Origin: Nocardia otitidiscaviarum NBRC 14405
Lineage (GTDB): Bacteria > Actinomycetota > Actinomycetes > Mycobacteriales > Mycobacteriaceae
Assembly (NCBI RefSeq): GCF_000308635.1
Contig: NZ_BAGD01000105.1
Span: 1 to 53,470 of the forward strand
Reading direction: 5' to 3'
DNA length: 53,470 nucleotides
Shown: one piece after another, positions 26,546-35,821 of the stretch
How the letters are laid out: each line of letters begins with the position of its first letter
Position numbering within the stretch: the first letter of the stretch is position 1
The notes under the pieces: model-generated
Databases searched by the model: none
The model's input: only the letters and a program-made list of their open reading frames with translations
Told to the model about the DNA's origin: nothing
Position numbers and translations under genes: made by a program

Positions 26546-26618
26546 GTACCCGATCCCCTCTCGGTGCGGCGAAACGATGACACACAAATCATCGCACATT
26601 GACACCACCCGCCCGGAG

Positions 26619-26703
26619 TGAGAAGGTGCGAGGAGATAATTCTCATACTCTCTCCACGGCGCGACTGCGAGGTGGGGAGCGAGGACAAGGAGACGAGTCA
26701 ACG
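26619..26703 (+). promoter_or_regulatory. Promoter, candidate operator and RBS of the second MpaB gene
   Basis: TACTCT (26646-26651) is a plausible -10 box. TGAGAA (26619-26624) and TTCTCA (26640-26645) form an inverted repeat spaced 15 bp just upstream. An AAGGAG ribosome binding site precedes ATG 26704. The last 12 bases into the gene (TCAACGATGACC) are identical to those of copy 1. Confidence 0.4.
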
Positions 26704-27570
26704 ATGACCGCCCCTCTGCGCAAATCGGAGTACCAACCGGTCGATATACCCGAATCGTTCACCCCGGAAACAGTGCGGGAGCACATCGACGGCGTGGCGG
26801 CCTTCCTCGGCGGCGCCGCCAACGTGATCATGCAGCTGTCGCTGAAGCCGGTCGCCTACGGCGTCATGGAGAGCGATGTGCACAGCGGCGCGATCACCGT
26901 GCACCCGATCAAGCGACTGCGCACCACGCTCACCTACCTCGCCGTCGCCTGGCTCGGCGACGACCGCGACCGCGCGGACTACCGCGAGGCCGTCAACGGC
27001 TCGCACCGCACCATCCGCACCAAGCCGACCAGCCCGGTGAAGTACAACGCCTTCGATCCGAAACTCCAACTATGGGTCGCGGCCTGCCTCTACTGGGGTG
27101 TGGACGACCTCTACCACCGCATGCGTGGCCCCATGAAACCCGATGTGGCGGAGTCGTTCTACCGGTACTGCGCCCGCCTGGGCACCACCTTGCAGATGCG
27201 CCCGGAGATGTGGCCCGCCACCCGCGAGGAGTTCTACGCCTACTGGGACGCGACCCTGCCCACGCACACCATCGACGAGCCCACCCGGCGCTACTTCAAC
27301 GACCTCACCGACCTGAAGATGCTGCCGCGCCCGCTCCAACTGGTCTTCGGCCGCCTGCACCGCTTCATCGTGACGGCTCTGCTGCCCCAGCACCTGCGCG
27401 ATCAGATGCACATGACCTGGACCGCCCGCGACGAGCGCGTCTTCGGCGCCATGCTGCGCGCCATCGCCACGGTGTGGACCCGCCTGCCGGTCCCGCTGCG
27501 CCTGTTCCCGTTCAACTTCTACCTCGCCGATATGCGCATCCGGCGGCGACTGGGTCGACCGCTGGTCTAG
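26704..27570 (+). CDS. MpaB-family oxygenase (DUF2236), copy 2
   Basis: A paralogue of the gene at 25044, 288 residues and roughly two-thirds identical by eye. It shares GGAANVIMQLS, RLRTTLTYLAVAWLG with the R-x3-T motif, His in GSHRTIR, LGTTLQMRPEMWP and the C-terminal LRLFPFNFYLADMRIRRRLG. It differs mainly at the N-terminus (SEYQPVDIPESFTPETVREH) and at surface positions. Two retained copies around one TetR suggest either different substrates or different expression. A strong GC hairpin follows at 27593. Confidence 0.88.
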   Translation: MTAPLRKSEYQPVDIPESFTPETVREHIDGVAAFLGGAANVIMQLSLKPVAYGVMESDVHSGAITVHPIKRLRTTLTYLAVAWLGDDRDRADYREAVNGSHRTIRTKPTSPVKYNAFDPKLQLWVAACLYWGVDDLYHRMRGPMKPDVAESFYRYCARLGTTLQMRPEMWPATREEFYAYWDATLPTHTIDEPTRRYFNDLTDLKMLPRPLQLVFGRLHRFIVTALLPQHLRDQMHMTWTARDERVFGAMLRAIATVWTRLPVPLRLFPFNFYLADMRIRRRLGRPLV

Positions 27571-27592
27571 GGCATAAGGGGCCTGCGGTTGC

Positions 27593-27628
27593 CGGGCGGG
27601 CGGGAAAGCTGACACTCCCGCCCGCCCG
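27593..27628 (+). terminator. Terminator after the second MpaB gene
   Basis: CGGGCGGGCGGGA (27593-27605) pairs perfectly with TCCCGCCCGCCCG (27616-27628) across a 10-nt loop. It lies 23 bp after the stop codon. No T-run follows. Confidence 0.72.
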
Positions 27629-27757
27629 ATCATTCGGCGCGCTGCCCGTGCGAGCTTTCGCCGATTCCGCGCCGACAGGCCCCTACGGCCGCACCTCCAC
27701 CCGCTCCGGTCCAGACCGACTCGCGTACGCACCGGTACCCGGCCGCACTGCGACCGC

Positions 27758-27836
27758 CCCTCGGCCACACGCGCAACAACTCTCGGCCACAGGCGCAACG
27801 GCTCTCGGCGGCAAGCTCGACGGCTCTCGGGCCTTA
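27758..27836. repeat. Degenerate 22-bp tandem repeat in a gene-poor gap
   Basis: Units start at 27758, 27780, 27802 and 27824, exactly 22 bp apart, each beginning CTCTCGG (CCCTCGG in the first); the last is partial. The first two share CTCGGCCACA-x-GCGCAAC. The surrounding 337-bp gap (27571-27907) between the MpaB gene and the convergent proline dehydrogenase gene otherwise holds only the hairpin at 27593; I see no coding potential in it. Confidence 0.65.
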
Positions 27837-27907
27837 GCTCACCGACCGAGGACCTCCGGTTCGACGCCGCCCGGCAGCGTCGTTCCCGAAATCGACGCAA
27901 CCGCCGA

Positions 27908-28854
27908 TCAGTTCCGTTCGGCCAGCGCCCGTAGGAAGAAGCCCAGGTTGGCGGGCCGCTCGGCGAGCCGCCGCATCAGGTAGCCGTACCACTGCCCGCC
28001 GTAGGGCACGTACACGCGCACGGTGTGCCCCTGTTCGACCAGGCGACGCTGTTCGGCGTCGCGAATCCCGTACAGCATCTGGAACTCGAAATCCCCCGCG
28101 CCCCGGCCGTATTCGGCGGCCTCGGTGAGCGCGGCCGCGATCATGGCCGGATCGTGCGAGGCCACCATGGGGTAGCCGTCGCCGCGCATGAGCACGTCCA
28201 GGCATTCCAGGTAGGAGGCGTCCACCTCGGCACGCTTCTGGTACGCGACCGTCGCGGGTTCCTGGTACGCGCCCTTGCACAGGCGGATGCGCGCCCCCGC
28301 CGCCGCCAGCTCCCGGCAGCGTCCCTCCGCCGCCCGCAGATAGGTCTGCACCGCGACCGCCAGCCACGGAAACTCCTCGCGCAGCTGACGTACCGCCTCC
28401 AGGGTCTCCTCGGTGGTGGTGTGGTCCTCGGCGTCCACGGTCACCCACACCCGCGATTCCTCGGCCTTCCCGCACAGCTTGTGCAGATTCTCGATGGCGA
28501 TGGCCGGGCCGTCCTGCCCCAGCGACTGCCCCAATGCCGAGAGCTTCACCGAAACCTCCACGCGCGGTGCGGTTTCCTGCCCGCCGCCCAGGGCGGACAG
28601 ATCGTCGATGAGCGCCACGTATTCGGCCACCGCCGTATCCGCCATGGCCCGCTCGGTGGTGTACTCGCCGAGGAAATCCACGCTGACGGCGCGTCCGTCG
28701 GCGAGCAGTGCGCGCACCACCGGAGCGAGTTCCGCGCGCGTCTCCCCCGCCACGAACCGCCGCACCACCCCGGAGGTGACGGGAGCCGAGGCGATCGCCC
28801 GCCGCAGCCGATCCGATCCGGCCGCGGCGAGGATGACCGGGCGCAGGGGATTCA

Positions 28855-28858
<4 letters not shown>
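27908..28858 (-). CDS. pruB: Proline dehydrogenase (monofunctional, PutA-type barrel)
   Basis: An FAD-dependent TIM-barrel enzyme of 316 residues that oxidises L-proline to P5C and passes electrons to the quinone pool. Visible are VDFLGEYTTERAMAD, EVSVKLSALGQSLG, WVTVDAEDHTTTEETL, the RLCKGAYQEPATVAYQ stretch with the substrate-binding Lys/Arg, and the C-terminal YVPYGGQWYGYLMRRLAERPANLGF, whose Tyr and paired Arg residues contact proline. The ATG overlaps the pruA stop (ATGA at 28855-28858), so it is second in the operon. Homologue: Rv1188. Confidence 0.95.
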
Positions 28859-30489
<1,631 letters not shown>

Positions 30490-30529
30490 ATCCCAGGCTA
30501 ACGCGTACCCGGCTACGGACGCCGCCGAC

Positions 30530-32185
30530 TCACAGGTCGTTCGCCACGATGTTCTCGATATTGCGTTCGGCCAGTGCGGTAATGGTGACGAACGGATTCA
30601 CGCTGGTATTGCCGGGTATCAACGACCCGTCGATGACGTAGAGGCCGGTGTAGCCGGGCAGGCGGCCGTAATTGTCGGTGGCCTCGTCGAGCACGCAGCC
30701 GCCCAGCGGGTGGTAGGTGAGATCGTCACCCCAGGTCTTGTACACGCCGAAGAGGTCGGTCCGGTAGATCGTCCCCTCCTTTTTGTTGATCTTGTCGAAG
30801 ATGCGTTTGGCGGCGTCGATGGAGTACTGGTTCTGCGAGGTCTGCCAGTTCAGGTCGACCTTCCCGGTACCGGAATTGAAGGTGAACTGCGCCCGGTTGG
30901 GATTCTTGGTGATGGCGAGGTAGAGGCTCACATAGGTCTCCAGCCCGGCCGGGAACGGCGCGACCTCCGCGAAGGCCGGGCCGCCGGTGTCGGCCCAGTT
31001 GTCGATGCCCAGGCACGGCATGCTGGATTGCAGTTTCCCGGTGCCGTCCCACATGTGGTTGGCTCGGCCCACCATGACATTGCCGTTGTTGCCCCACTTC
31101 TTGCCGACGGTGTCGGGCAGGTCGGGCAGCTTGCCCTGCGCCTTCATGGCGACCAGCAGCTTCGAGGTGCCGATACTGCCCGCCGCGAAGAACACCTTCT
31201 GCGCCACAACGGCTTTGGTCGCCACGGTCGCGCCGGAGGTGTTGATCTGGTTCATCTCCACCCGGTAGCCGCCCTCGGTCGGGGATACCGCGGTCACCAC
31301 GTGCAGGGGTGTGATGCGGACCTTGCCGGTGCCGGTGGCGGCGGCCAGATACGTCTTGTCCAGCGACCGCTTGCCGTGGTTGTTGCCGTAGATGACCTCG
31401 CCGTCCAGGGCGGAGCGGGTGACGGTGCCCGCCTGCTCCTTCTTCATGTAGCCGAAGTCGTAGACGTTGGGCACGAAGGTCCAGCCGAAGCCGGAGCGCT
31501 CCGCGTGTTTGCGGCCCACCCGCGCGAACTGGTAGCACTCGGCGGACTCGAACCAGTTCTCGTCGATGTGGTTCACGCCCAGGCCGCTGTTGGCGCGCGG
31601 GTAGTAGACGTTGTACATCTCATCGGCGTTCACCGAGGGCAGGATGTCGGCGAAGTGCTCCCGCCGGGGCGTCACCGCCATACCGCCGTTGACCAGGGAG
31701 CCGCCGCCCACGCCCCGGCCCTGGTAGACGCGGATGCCGCCGAAGTGCTCGGAATCCAGGACGCCGGTGTACCTTTCGATGTCCTTGTTGTAGTCGCCGC
31801 CGACGAAGTAACCGATGGGCTGGTCGGTGCGGTCCCGCAGCCAGTACGAGCGGCCGTCGGGTTTCAGCACCGGGCAGAAGATCTTGCCGTCGGATCCGGG
31901 CGTATCCCAGGACTTCCCCATTTCGACCACGGTGGTCTCCACCCCCGCCTGCGCCAGCCGCAGCGCGGCCACCGCTCCCCCGTATCCGCTGCCGATGACG
32001 AGTGCGGGGATCGTCTCCCCGTCCGCCAGCGGTGCGGCCAGCGCCCGTGTCATGGACCTCCCCACCAGCGCGGCGGCAACAGTGAAACCCGTTGCAGCTA
32101 GAAACCCGCGCCTGCTCACCCCCCGCCCGAACCGGCCACCAACAGGCATTTCATAGGTGCGAACAGACAAACCCAGGCTCCTCAT
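30530..32185 (-). CDS. Tat-exported cholesterol oxidase (class I, GMC type)
   Basis: A secreted FAD enzyme of 551 residues that oxidises and isomerises cholesterol to cholest-4-en-3-one. A Tat signal is clear: SRRGFLAA (Arg25-Arg26), a hydrophobic stretch, then AxA cleavage near residue 50. The FAD loop VIGSGYGGAVAALRLAQ is at about 63-80. The expected active-site residues are present: Glu in FAEVAPFPAG, His in TYHPLGGCVL and Asn in NPFVTITALAERN. GRGVGGGSLVNGGMAV is the FAD pyrophosphate region. The start is ATG 32185, with a KstR-like site immediately upstream. It is a single gene, apparently separate from the proline operon. Confidence 0.95.
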   Translation of the reverse strand: MRSLGLSVRTYEMPVGGRFGRGVSRRGFLAATGFTVAAALVGRSMTRALAAPLADGETIPALVIGSGYGGAVAALRLAQAGVETTVVEMGKSWDTPGSDGKIFCPVLKPDGRSYWLRDRTDQPIGYFVGGDYNKDIERYTGVLDSEHFGGIRVYQGRGVGGGSLVNGGMAVTPRREHFADILPSVNADEMYNVYYPRANSGLGVNHIDENWFESAECYQFARVGRKHAERSGFGWTFVPNVYDFGYMKKEQAGTVTRSALDGEVIYGNNHGKRSLDKTYLAAATGTGKVRITPLHVVTAVSPTEGGYRVEMNQINTSGATVATKAVVAQKVFFAAGSIGTSKLLVAMKAQGKLPDLPDTVGKKWGNNGNVMVGRANHMWDGTGKLQSSMPCLGIDNWADTGGPAFAEVAPFPAGLETYVSLYLAITKNPNRAQFTFNSGTGKVDLNWQTSQNQYSIDAAKRIFDKINKKEGTIYRTDLFGVYKTWGDDLTYHPLGGCVLDEATDNYGRLPGYTGLYVIDGSLIPGNTSVNPFVTITALAERNIENIVANDL

Positions 32186-32197
32186 CGAGTCGTAGAT

Positions 32198-32211
32198 GGG
32201 AACCTGTTATA
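32198..32211. promoter_or_regulatory. KstR-like operator at the cholesterol oxidase promoter
   Basis: Read on the minus strand the site is TATAACAGGTTCCC. It fits the KstR consensus TNNAACNNGTTNNA at seven of the eight fixed positions; the final A is C. It overlaps a -10-like TATAAC 13-26 bp before the start codon, a position suited to repression released by sterol metabolites. The consensus is from memory. Confidence 0.5.
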
Positions 32212-32285
32212 GCGATGAGAAACGCGACCGCGCGGGATATTCCGGACACGCCGGAAATCTTTCGATCATGGAGTGAAAAGGGCGG

Positions 32286-32304
32286 GGTGAACAGAATGTT
32301 CACC
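32286..32304 (-). terminator. Hairpin downstream of tRNA-Asp
   Basis: GGTGAACA-GAA-TGTTCACC is a perfect 8-bp inverted repeat. On the minus strand it lies 17 bp after the tRNA 3' end and is followed within about 10 nt by TTTT, so it is best read as the tRNA terminator. An operator is the alternative. Confidence 0.55.
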
Positions 32305-32321
32305 GCTGGAATCAATCCTTG

Positions 32322-32395
32322 CGACCCTGACGGGACTCGAACCCGCGACCTCCGCCGTGACAGGGCGGCGCGCTAACCAACTGCGCCACAGGGCC
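32322..32395 (-). tRNA. tRNA-Asp (GUC)
   Basis: The minus strand folds into a standard cloverleaf of 74 nt. Acceptor stem GGCCCTG pairs with CAGGGTC (one G-U), discriminator G; D arm GCGC/GCGC with AGTTGGTTA loop; anticodon stem CCGCC/GGCGG with loop CTGTCAC, giving anticodon GTC; T arm GCGGG/CCCGT with TTCGAGT loop. The 3' CCA is not encoded (CAA follows the discriminator). It has the identity expected of aspartate. Confidence 0.96.
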
Positions 32396-32486
32396 TTACT
32401 CGCACCGACCCGCGGGCCGACTGCGTGGAAGACGCTATCACGCCGCTCGACACCGGAGGAAATCGGCTGGTCAGACGACCAAACCG

Positions 32487-33593
32487 CTATTCGGCGAGAC
32501 GTGCCGCGGCGGCCGCGATGCGCTCATCGGTCGCGGTCAGCGCGATGCGCACATGTTCGGCGCCCAGCGGACCGTAGAACTCGCCCGGGGCGGCCAGGAT
32601 GCCGCGCTCGGCCAGCCGATCCAGGGTGACCCGGCACGGCTCCCCGCGCGTGCACCACAGGTACAGCCCGGCCTCCGAATGGTCGATGCGGAATCCCGCC
32701 TCCACCAAAGCCTTTCGCAGCACCTCGCGGCGCACCCGGTAGCGCTCCCGCTGCCGCGCCTCGTGCTCGTCGTCGGCCAGCGCGGCCGTCATGGCGGCCT
32801 GGATCGGGAAGGGCAGCATCATGCCGGAGTGCTTGCGCACCTCCAGCAGTTCCGCCACCAGGTCCGGATCACCGGTCACGTACCCGGCGCGGTAGCTGGC
32901 CAGATTCGACGTCTTGGACAGCGAGTGGATGGCCAGCAGGCCGGTGTGGTCGCCGTCGCACACCTCGGGATCGAGGATGGACACCGCCCGCCCCTCCCAG
33001 GCCAGTCCCAGATAGCACTCGTCCGAGGCCACGATCGCGCCGCGTTCCCGCGCGAACTCCACCACCTTGCGCAGATGCTCGACCCCGAGCACCTTGCCGG
33101 TCGGATTCGACGGCGAGTTCACGTAGATCAGGGCGGGCGCTTCCGGGCCGAGCCGAGTCACGCCGTCCGCGCGCAGGATTCGGGTTCCGGACAGCAGCGC
33201 GCCCACCTCGTAGGTGGGGTACGCGACCTCCGGAATCACCACCAGATCCGCCGCGCCCAGCCCGAGCATGCGCGGCAGTCCGGCGATCAGCTCCTTGGTG
33301 CCGATGACGGGCAGCACGGCGGCCGGGCCGACGCCCGTGATGCCGAACCGCCGCTTCATCGCCTCCACGGCGGCCGTGCGCAATTCGGAGGTGCCGTGCG
33401 TGGTCGGATAACCCGGTATCTCCGCCACCGAGGACAGCGCCGCACGGATCAGTGGATCCACCGGATCGACGGGCGTGCCCACCGACAGGTCGACGATGCC
33501 GCCGGGATGCTCGGCGGCCCGAGCCTTGGCGGAAGAGATGGTGTCCCAGGGAAAATCGGGCAGCAGCGAGCTGACCCGGCCACGCGCGCTCAA
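32487..33593 (-). CDS. dapC: Succinyldiaminopimelate transaminase (actinobacterial DapC type)
   Basis: A PLP fold-type I aminotransferase of 368 residues (TIGR03539-like) that aminates N-succinyl-2-amino-6-ketopimelate, the step between DapD and DapE. Visible are DLSVGTPVDPVDPLIR, YVNSPSNPTGKVLGVE, VASDECYLGLAW with the PLP-contacting Asp and Tyr, and SLSKTSNLASYRAGYVTGD with the Schiff-base lysine. The start is TTG 33593, only 9 bp after the fdxC stop, with AGCAGG before it; this pair mirrors Rv1177-Rv1178. The exact start is uncertain. Confidence 0.9.
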   Translation of the reverse strand: MSARGRVSSLLPDFPWDTISSAKARAAEHPGGIVDLSVGTPVDPVDPLIRAALSSVAEIPGYPTTHGTSELRTAAVEAMKRRFGITGVGPAAVLPVIGTKELIAGLPRMLGLGAADLVVIPEVAYPTYEVGALLSGTRILRADGVTRLGPEAPALIYVNSPSNPTGKVLGVEHLRKVVEFARERGAIVASDECYLGLAWEGRAVSILDPEVCDGDHTGLLAIHSLSKTSNLASYRAGYVTGDPDLVAELLEVRKHSGMMLPFPIQAAMTAALADDEHEARQRERYRVRREVLRKALVEAGFRIDHSEAGLYLWCTRGEPCRVTLDRLAERGILAAPGEFYGPLGAEHVRIALTATDERIAAAAARLAE

Positions 33594-33602
33594 ACCTGCT
33601 GC

Positions 33603-33926
33603 CTACTCGCTGGCCATCGGCGGTAGCGCGGCGATGAACGGCGGGTCGTAGTCGACCTTGCCGACCTTGGTCGCGCCACCGGGCGAGCCGAGATCGTCGA
33701 AGAACTCGACATTGGCGTTGACGTAACCGCTCCACTGATCCGGGGTGTCGTCCTCGTAGAAGATCGCCTCCACCGGGCACACCGGTTCACATGCACCACA
33801 GTCCACGCACTCGTCCGGTTGGATGTACAGCATGCGGCCGCCCTCGTAGATGCAGTCCACGGGGCATTCCTCGATGCACGCCTTGTCCTTCACGTCAACG
33901 CACGGTTCAGCGATGATGTACGGCAC
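33603..33926 (-). CDS. fdxC: Seven-iron ferredoxin FdxC
   Basis: A 107-residue electron carrier with one 3Fe-4S and one 4Fe-4S cluster, the same length as mycobacterial FdxC. Cys ligands are arranged as CVDVKDKACIEECPVDC in the N-terminal half and CVDCGACEPVCP in the second, followed by the long C-terminal extension typical of actinobacterial 7Fe ferredoxins. The start is GTG 33926, with AGGAGAG 6 nt upstream. Partners could include P450s or reductases; none is encoded beside it except dapC downstream. Confidence 0.96.
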   Translation of the reverse strand: MPYIIAEPCVDVKDKACIEECPVDCIYEGGRMLYIQPDECVDCGACEPVCPVEAIFYEDDTPDQWSGYVNANVEFFDDLGSPGGATKVGKVDYDPPFIAALPPMASE

Positions 33927-34077
33927 TGCCGCTCTCCTAGTCTGTCCTCACATGCGGGATACTCCGCCCGCGAAACAGTATCCCGGCGCCCCAACATTAC
34001 TACTGGCCAGCCTGCCCTAACTCGGGGCGAATGCTATCCCACCGACCTCGGTGAGCCGACCGGCGCGGCCACACTCG

Positions 34078-34515
34078 TCACGGGTCCTCCGATGCCACCA
34101 GCAGCCGCAGCAGTTCTCGCAGTTCCCGCTGCTGCGCGACACCGAGCCTGGTCAGTGGCGATCCGCTCGCCAGTCGCGTCAACACCGCATCCCGGCTGCG
34201 CTGCCCGGCGGCGGTGAGCTCGAGTCGTTTGGCTCGCCTGTCGGTCGGGTGCGGGGTGCGCTCGACCAATCCTTGCGCCTCCAGCCTATCCACTACGAAG
34301 GTCACATTCGACGGCTCGCACGACATACGAACGGCCAGTTCGCGCGCGGTGACGGGTTCGGACAGCTCCCGCAGCGCGATCACCTGCGTGGGGGTCAGCC
34401 CGAGGTCCTCCGCCGCGCGGCGCACGTGCACATCGAGCCGACGAGTGAACGAGTGCACGAGTTTGCACACGTCACGGTCGATTTCCCGAGTCACGTCGGC
34501 GTCTCGCCCACCCAT
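34078..34515 (-). CDS. MarR-family transcriptional regulator
   Basis: A winged-helix repressor of 145 residues. The core is LGLTPTQVIALRELSEPVTARELAVRMSCEPSNVTFVVDRLEAQGLVER, with the wing at HPTDRRAKRLELTAAGQ. ATG 34515 was chosen because TAGACT lies exactly 7 nt upstream; ATGs at 34539 and 34569 fall in the operator. It is divergent from the MFS gene at 34596, and the palindromes between them (34538-34566) point to repression of the pump and of itself. Confidence 0.9.
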   Translation of the reverse strand: MGGRDADVTREIDRDVCKLVHSFTRRLDVHVRRAAEDLGLTPTQVIALRELSEPVTARELAVRMSCEPSNVTFVVDRLEAQGLVERTPHPTDRRAKRLELTAAGQRSRDAVLTRLASGSPLTRLGVAQQRELRELLRLLVASEDP

Positions 34516-34537
34516 GCCGCCGAGTCTAGCGGCGTTC

Positions 34538-34566
34538 ATTCGAACTGTGATAGTTCTAGTTCGAAT
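34538..34566. promoter_or_regulatory. Nested palindromic operator between marR and the MFS gene
   Basis: ATTCGAACT (34538-34546) and AGTTCGAAT (34558-34566) are exact reverse complements with an 11-bp spacer. A second palindrome, GAACT-GTGAT-AGTTC (34542-34556), is nested inside, and a further half-site ATTCGAG follows at 34568. This suits cooperative binding of MarR dimers over both promoters. Confidence 0.65.
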
Positions 34567-34595
34567 CATTCGAGTTGTAACTACTTGGAGCGTCC

Positions 34596-35753
34596 GTGAA
34601 ACTTCCTGTTCTCTCCCTCACACTTGTCGTATTCGGGCTCACCACCGGCGAATTCGTGATCGCCGGGATCCTTCCGGAGGTGGCGGCGGACCTCGCCGTA
34701 CCGGTGTCGTCGGCGGGACTGCTGGTCAGCGCCTACGCCCTGGGCATGATCGTCGGCGGACCGGTGGTCACGACCCTCACCGCGCGCCTACCGCGCCGAC
34801 CGCTGATCCTCGGCCTCATCGCGTTCGCGGTACTGGCGAATCTGGCGTCCGCCCTGGCACCCGGCTATGCGCTGCTGCTGGCCACCCGCTTCGCCGCCGG
34901 TCTGGTCGTGGCCACGTTCTTCGCCATCGCCATCGCGACGGCGGTGCGGCTGGCGCCGCCGGGCCGGGAGGCATCGGCCGTCGCGCGGGTGGCGCTGGGC
35001 ATGAATCTCGGCATCGTGCTGGGCAGTCCGCTCGGCACGCTCGTCGGTCAGCACTTCGGCTGGCGAACCACGTTCGTGGTGGTGGCGGCGTGCGCCGCGC
35101 TGGGACTGCTGGCGGTCGCGCGTTTCGTCACCGACCTGCCCGCGGCCACCACCGGATCCGTGCTCGGTGAGCTGCGCGTCCTCGGCGATCGCGGACTGCT
35201 GCTGGCCATCGCGCTCACGGCGGCGGGCAATCTGGGCGTGGTCATGGTCTTCACCTACATCGCGCCGCTGCTGACCGATGTCGCCGGCCTCACCGCGGCG
35301 GCCGTGCCCGCGCTGCTGCTCGTCTACGGCGCGGGCGCGATCGTCGGCAACCACGTCGGCGGACGCCTGGCCGACCGGGCCCTGCTGCCCGCCCTCATCG
35401 GCCTGCTGCTCGCCCTGTCCGCGACCCTGGCGCTGTTCTGGGCGGTCGGCGAGGTCGCCGTGGCCGCCGCCGTTCTCGTCTTCGCCCTGGGCGCACTGGG
35501 ATTCGCGATCATCCCGGGCATGCAGGCGCGCGTGGTCGCGGCCTCCGCCGCCGCACCGACCCTCGGCGTCGCCGTCAACGCGGCCGCCTTCCAGGTGGCG
35601 GCCGCCCTCGCCGGACGTGTCGGCGGCTGGGTCATCGCCGACGGCCCGGGCCTGCGAGCGCTCCCGCTCATCGGCGCGGCCCTCACCACGGTCGGGGTGG
35701 CGGTCGCGGTACAGCTGCGGTACCGGGACCGGACCACACTCGTCACGGCGTGA
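34596..35753 (+). CDS. MFS transporter, DHA1-type drug exporter
   Basis: A 385-residue proton-driven exporter with about twelve hydrophobic segments. The first helix reads LTLVVFGLTTGEFVIAGILPEVAADL, characteristic of the Cmx/AraJ branch, and the loop after helix 2 (TARLPRRPLILGL) is the motif A position. Helix 5 contains GMNLGIVLGSPLGTLVGQHFGWRTTF, the antiporter motif C region. The start is GTG 34596, with GGAG 5 nt upstream. It is probably repressed by the divergent MarR protein. The substrate is unknown. Confidence 0.9.
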   Translation: MKLPVLSLTLVVFGLTTGEFVIAGILPEVAADLAVPVSSAGLLVSAYALGMIVGGPVVTTLTARLPRRPLILGLIAFAVLANLASALAPGYALLLATRFAAGLVVATFFAIAIATAVRLAPPGREASAVARVALGMNLGIVLGSPLGTLVGQHFGWRTTFVVVAACAALGLLAVARFVTDLPAATTGSVLGELRVLGDRGLLLAIALTAAGNLGVVMVFTYIAPLLTDVAGLTAAAVPALLLVYGAGAIVGNHVGGRLADRALLPALIGLLLALSATLALFWAVGEVAVAAAVLVFALGALGFAIIPGMQARVVAASAAAPTLGVAVNAAAFQVAAALAGRVGGWVIADGPGLRALPLIGAALTTVGVAVAVQLRYRDRTTLVTA

Positions 35754-35821
35754 CCCGAAGCCGACACCGCCCGGTCTCGTGCGCCGCCGGGGCACGGCTC
35801 GGGCCGCCCGCCGGAGTCAGC

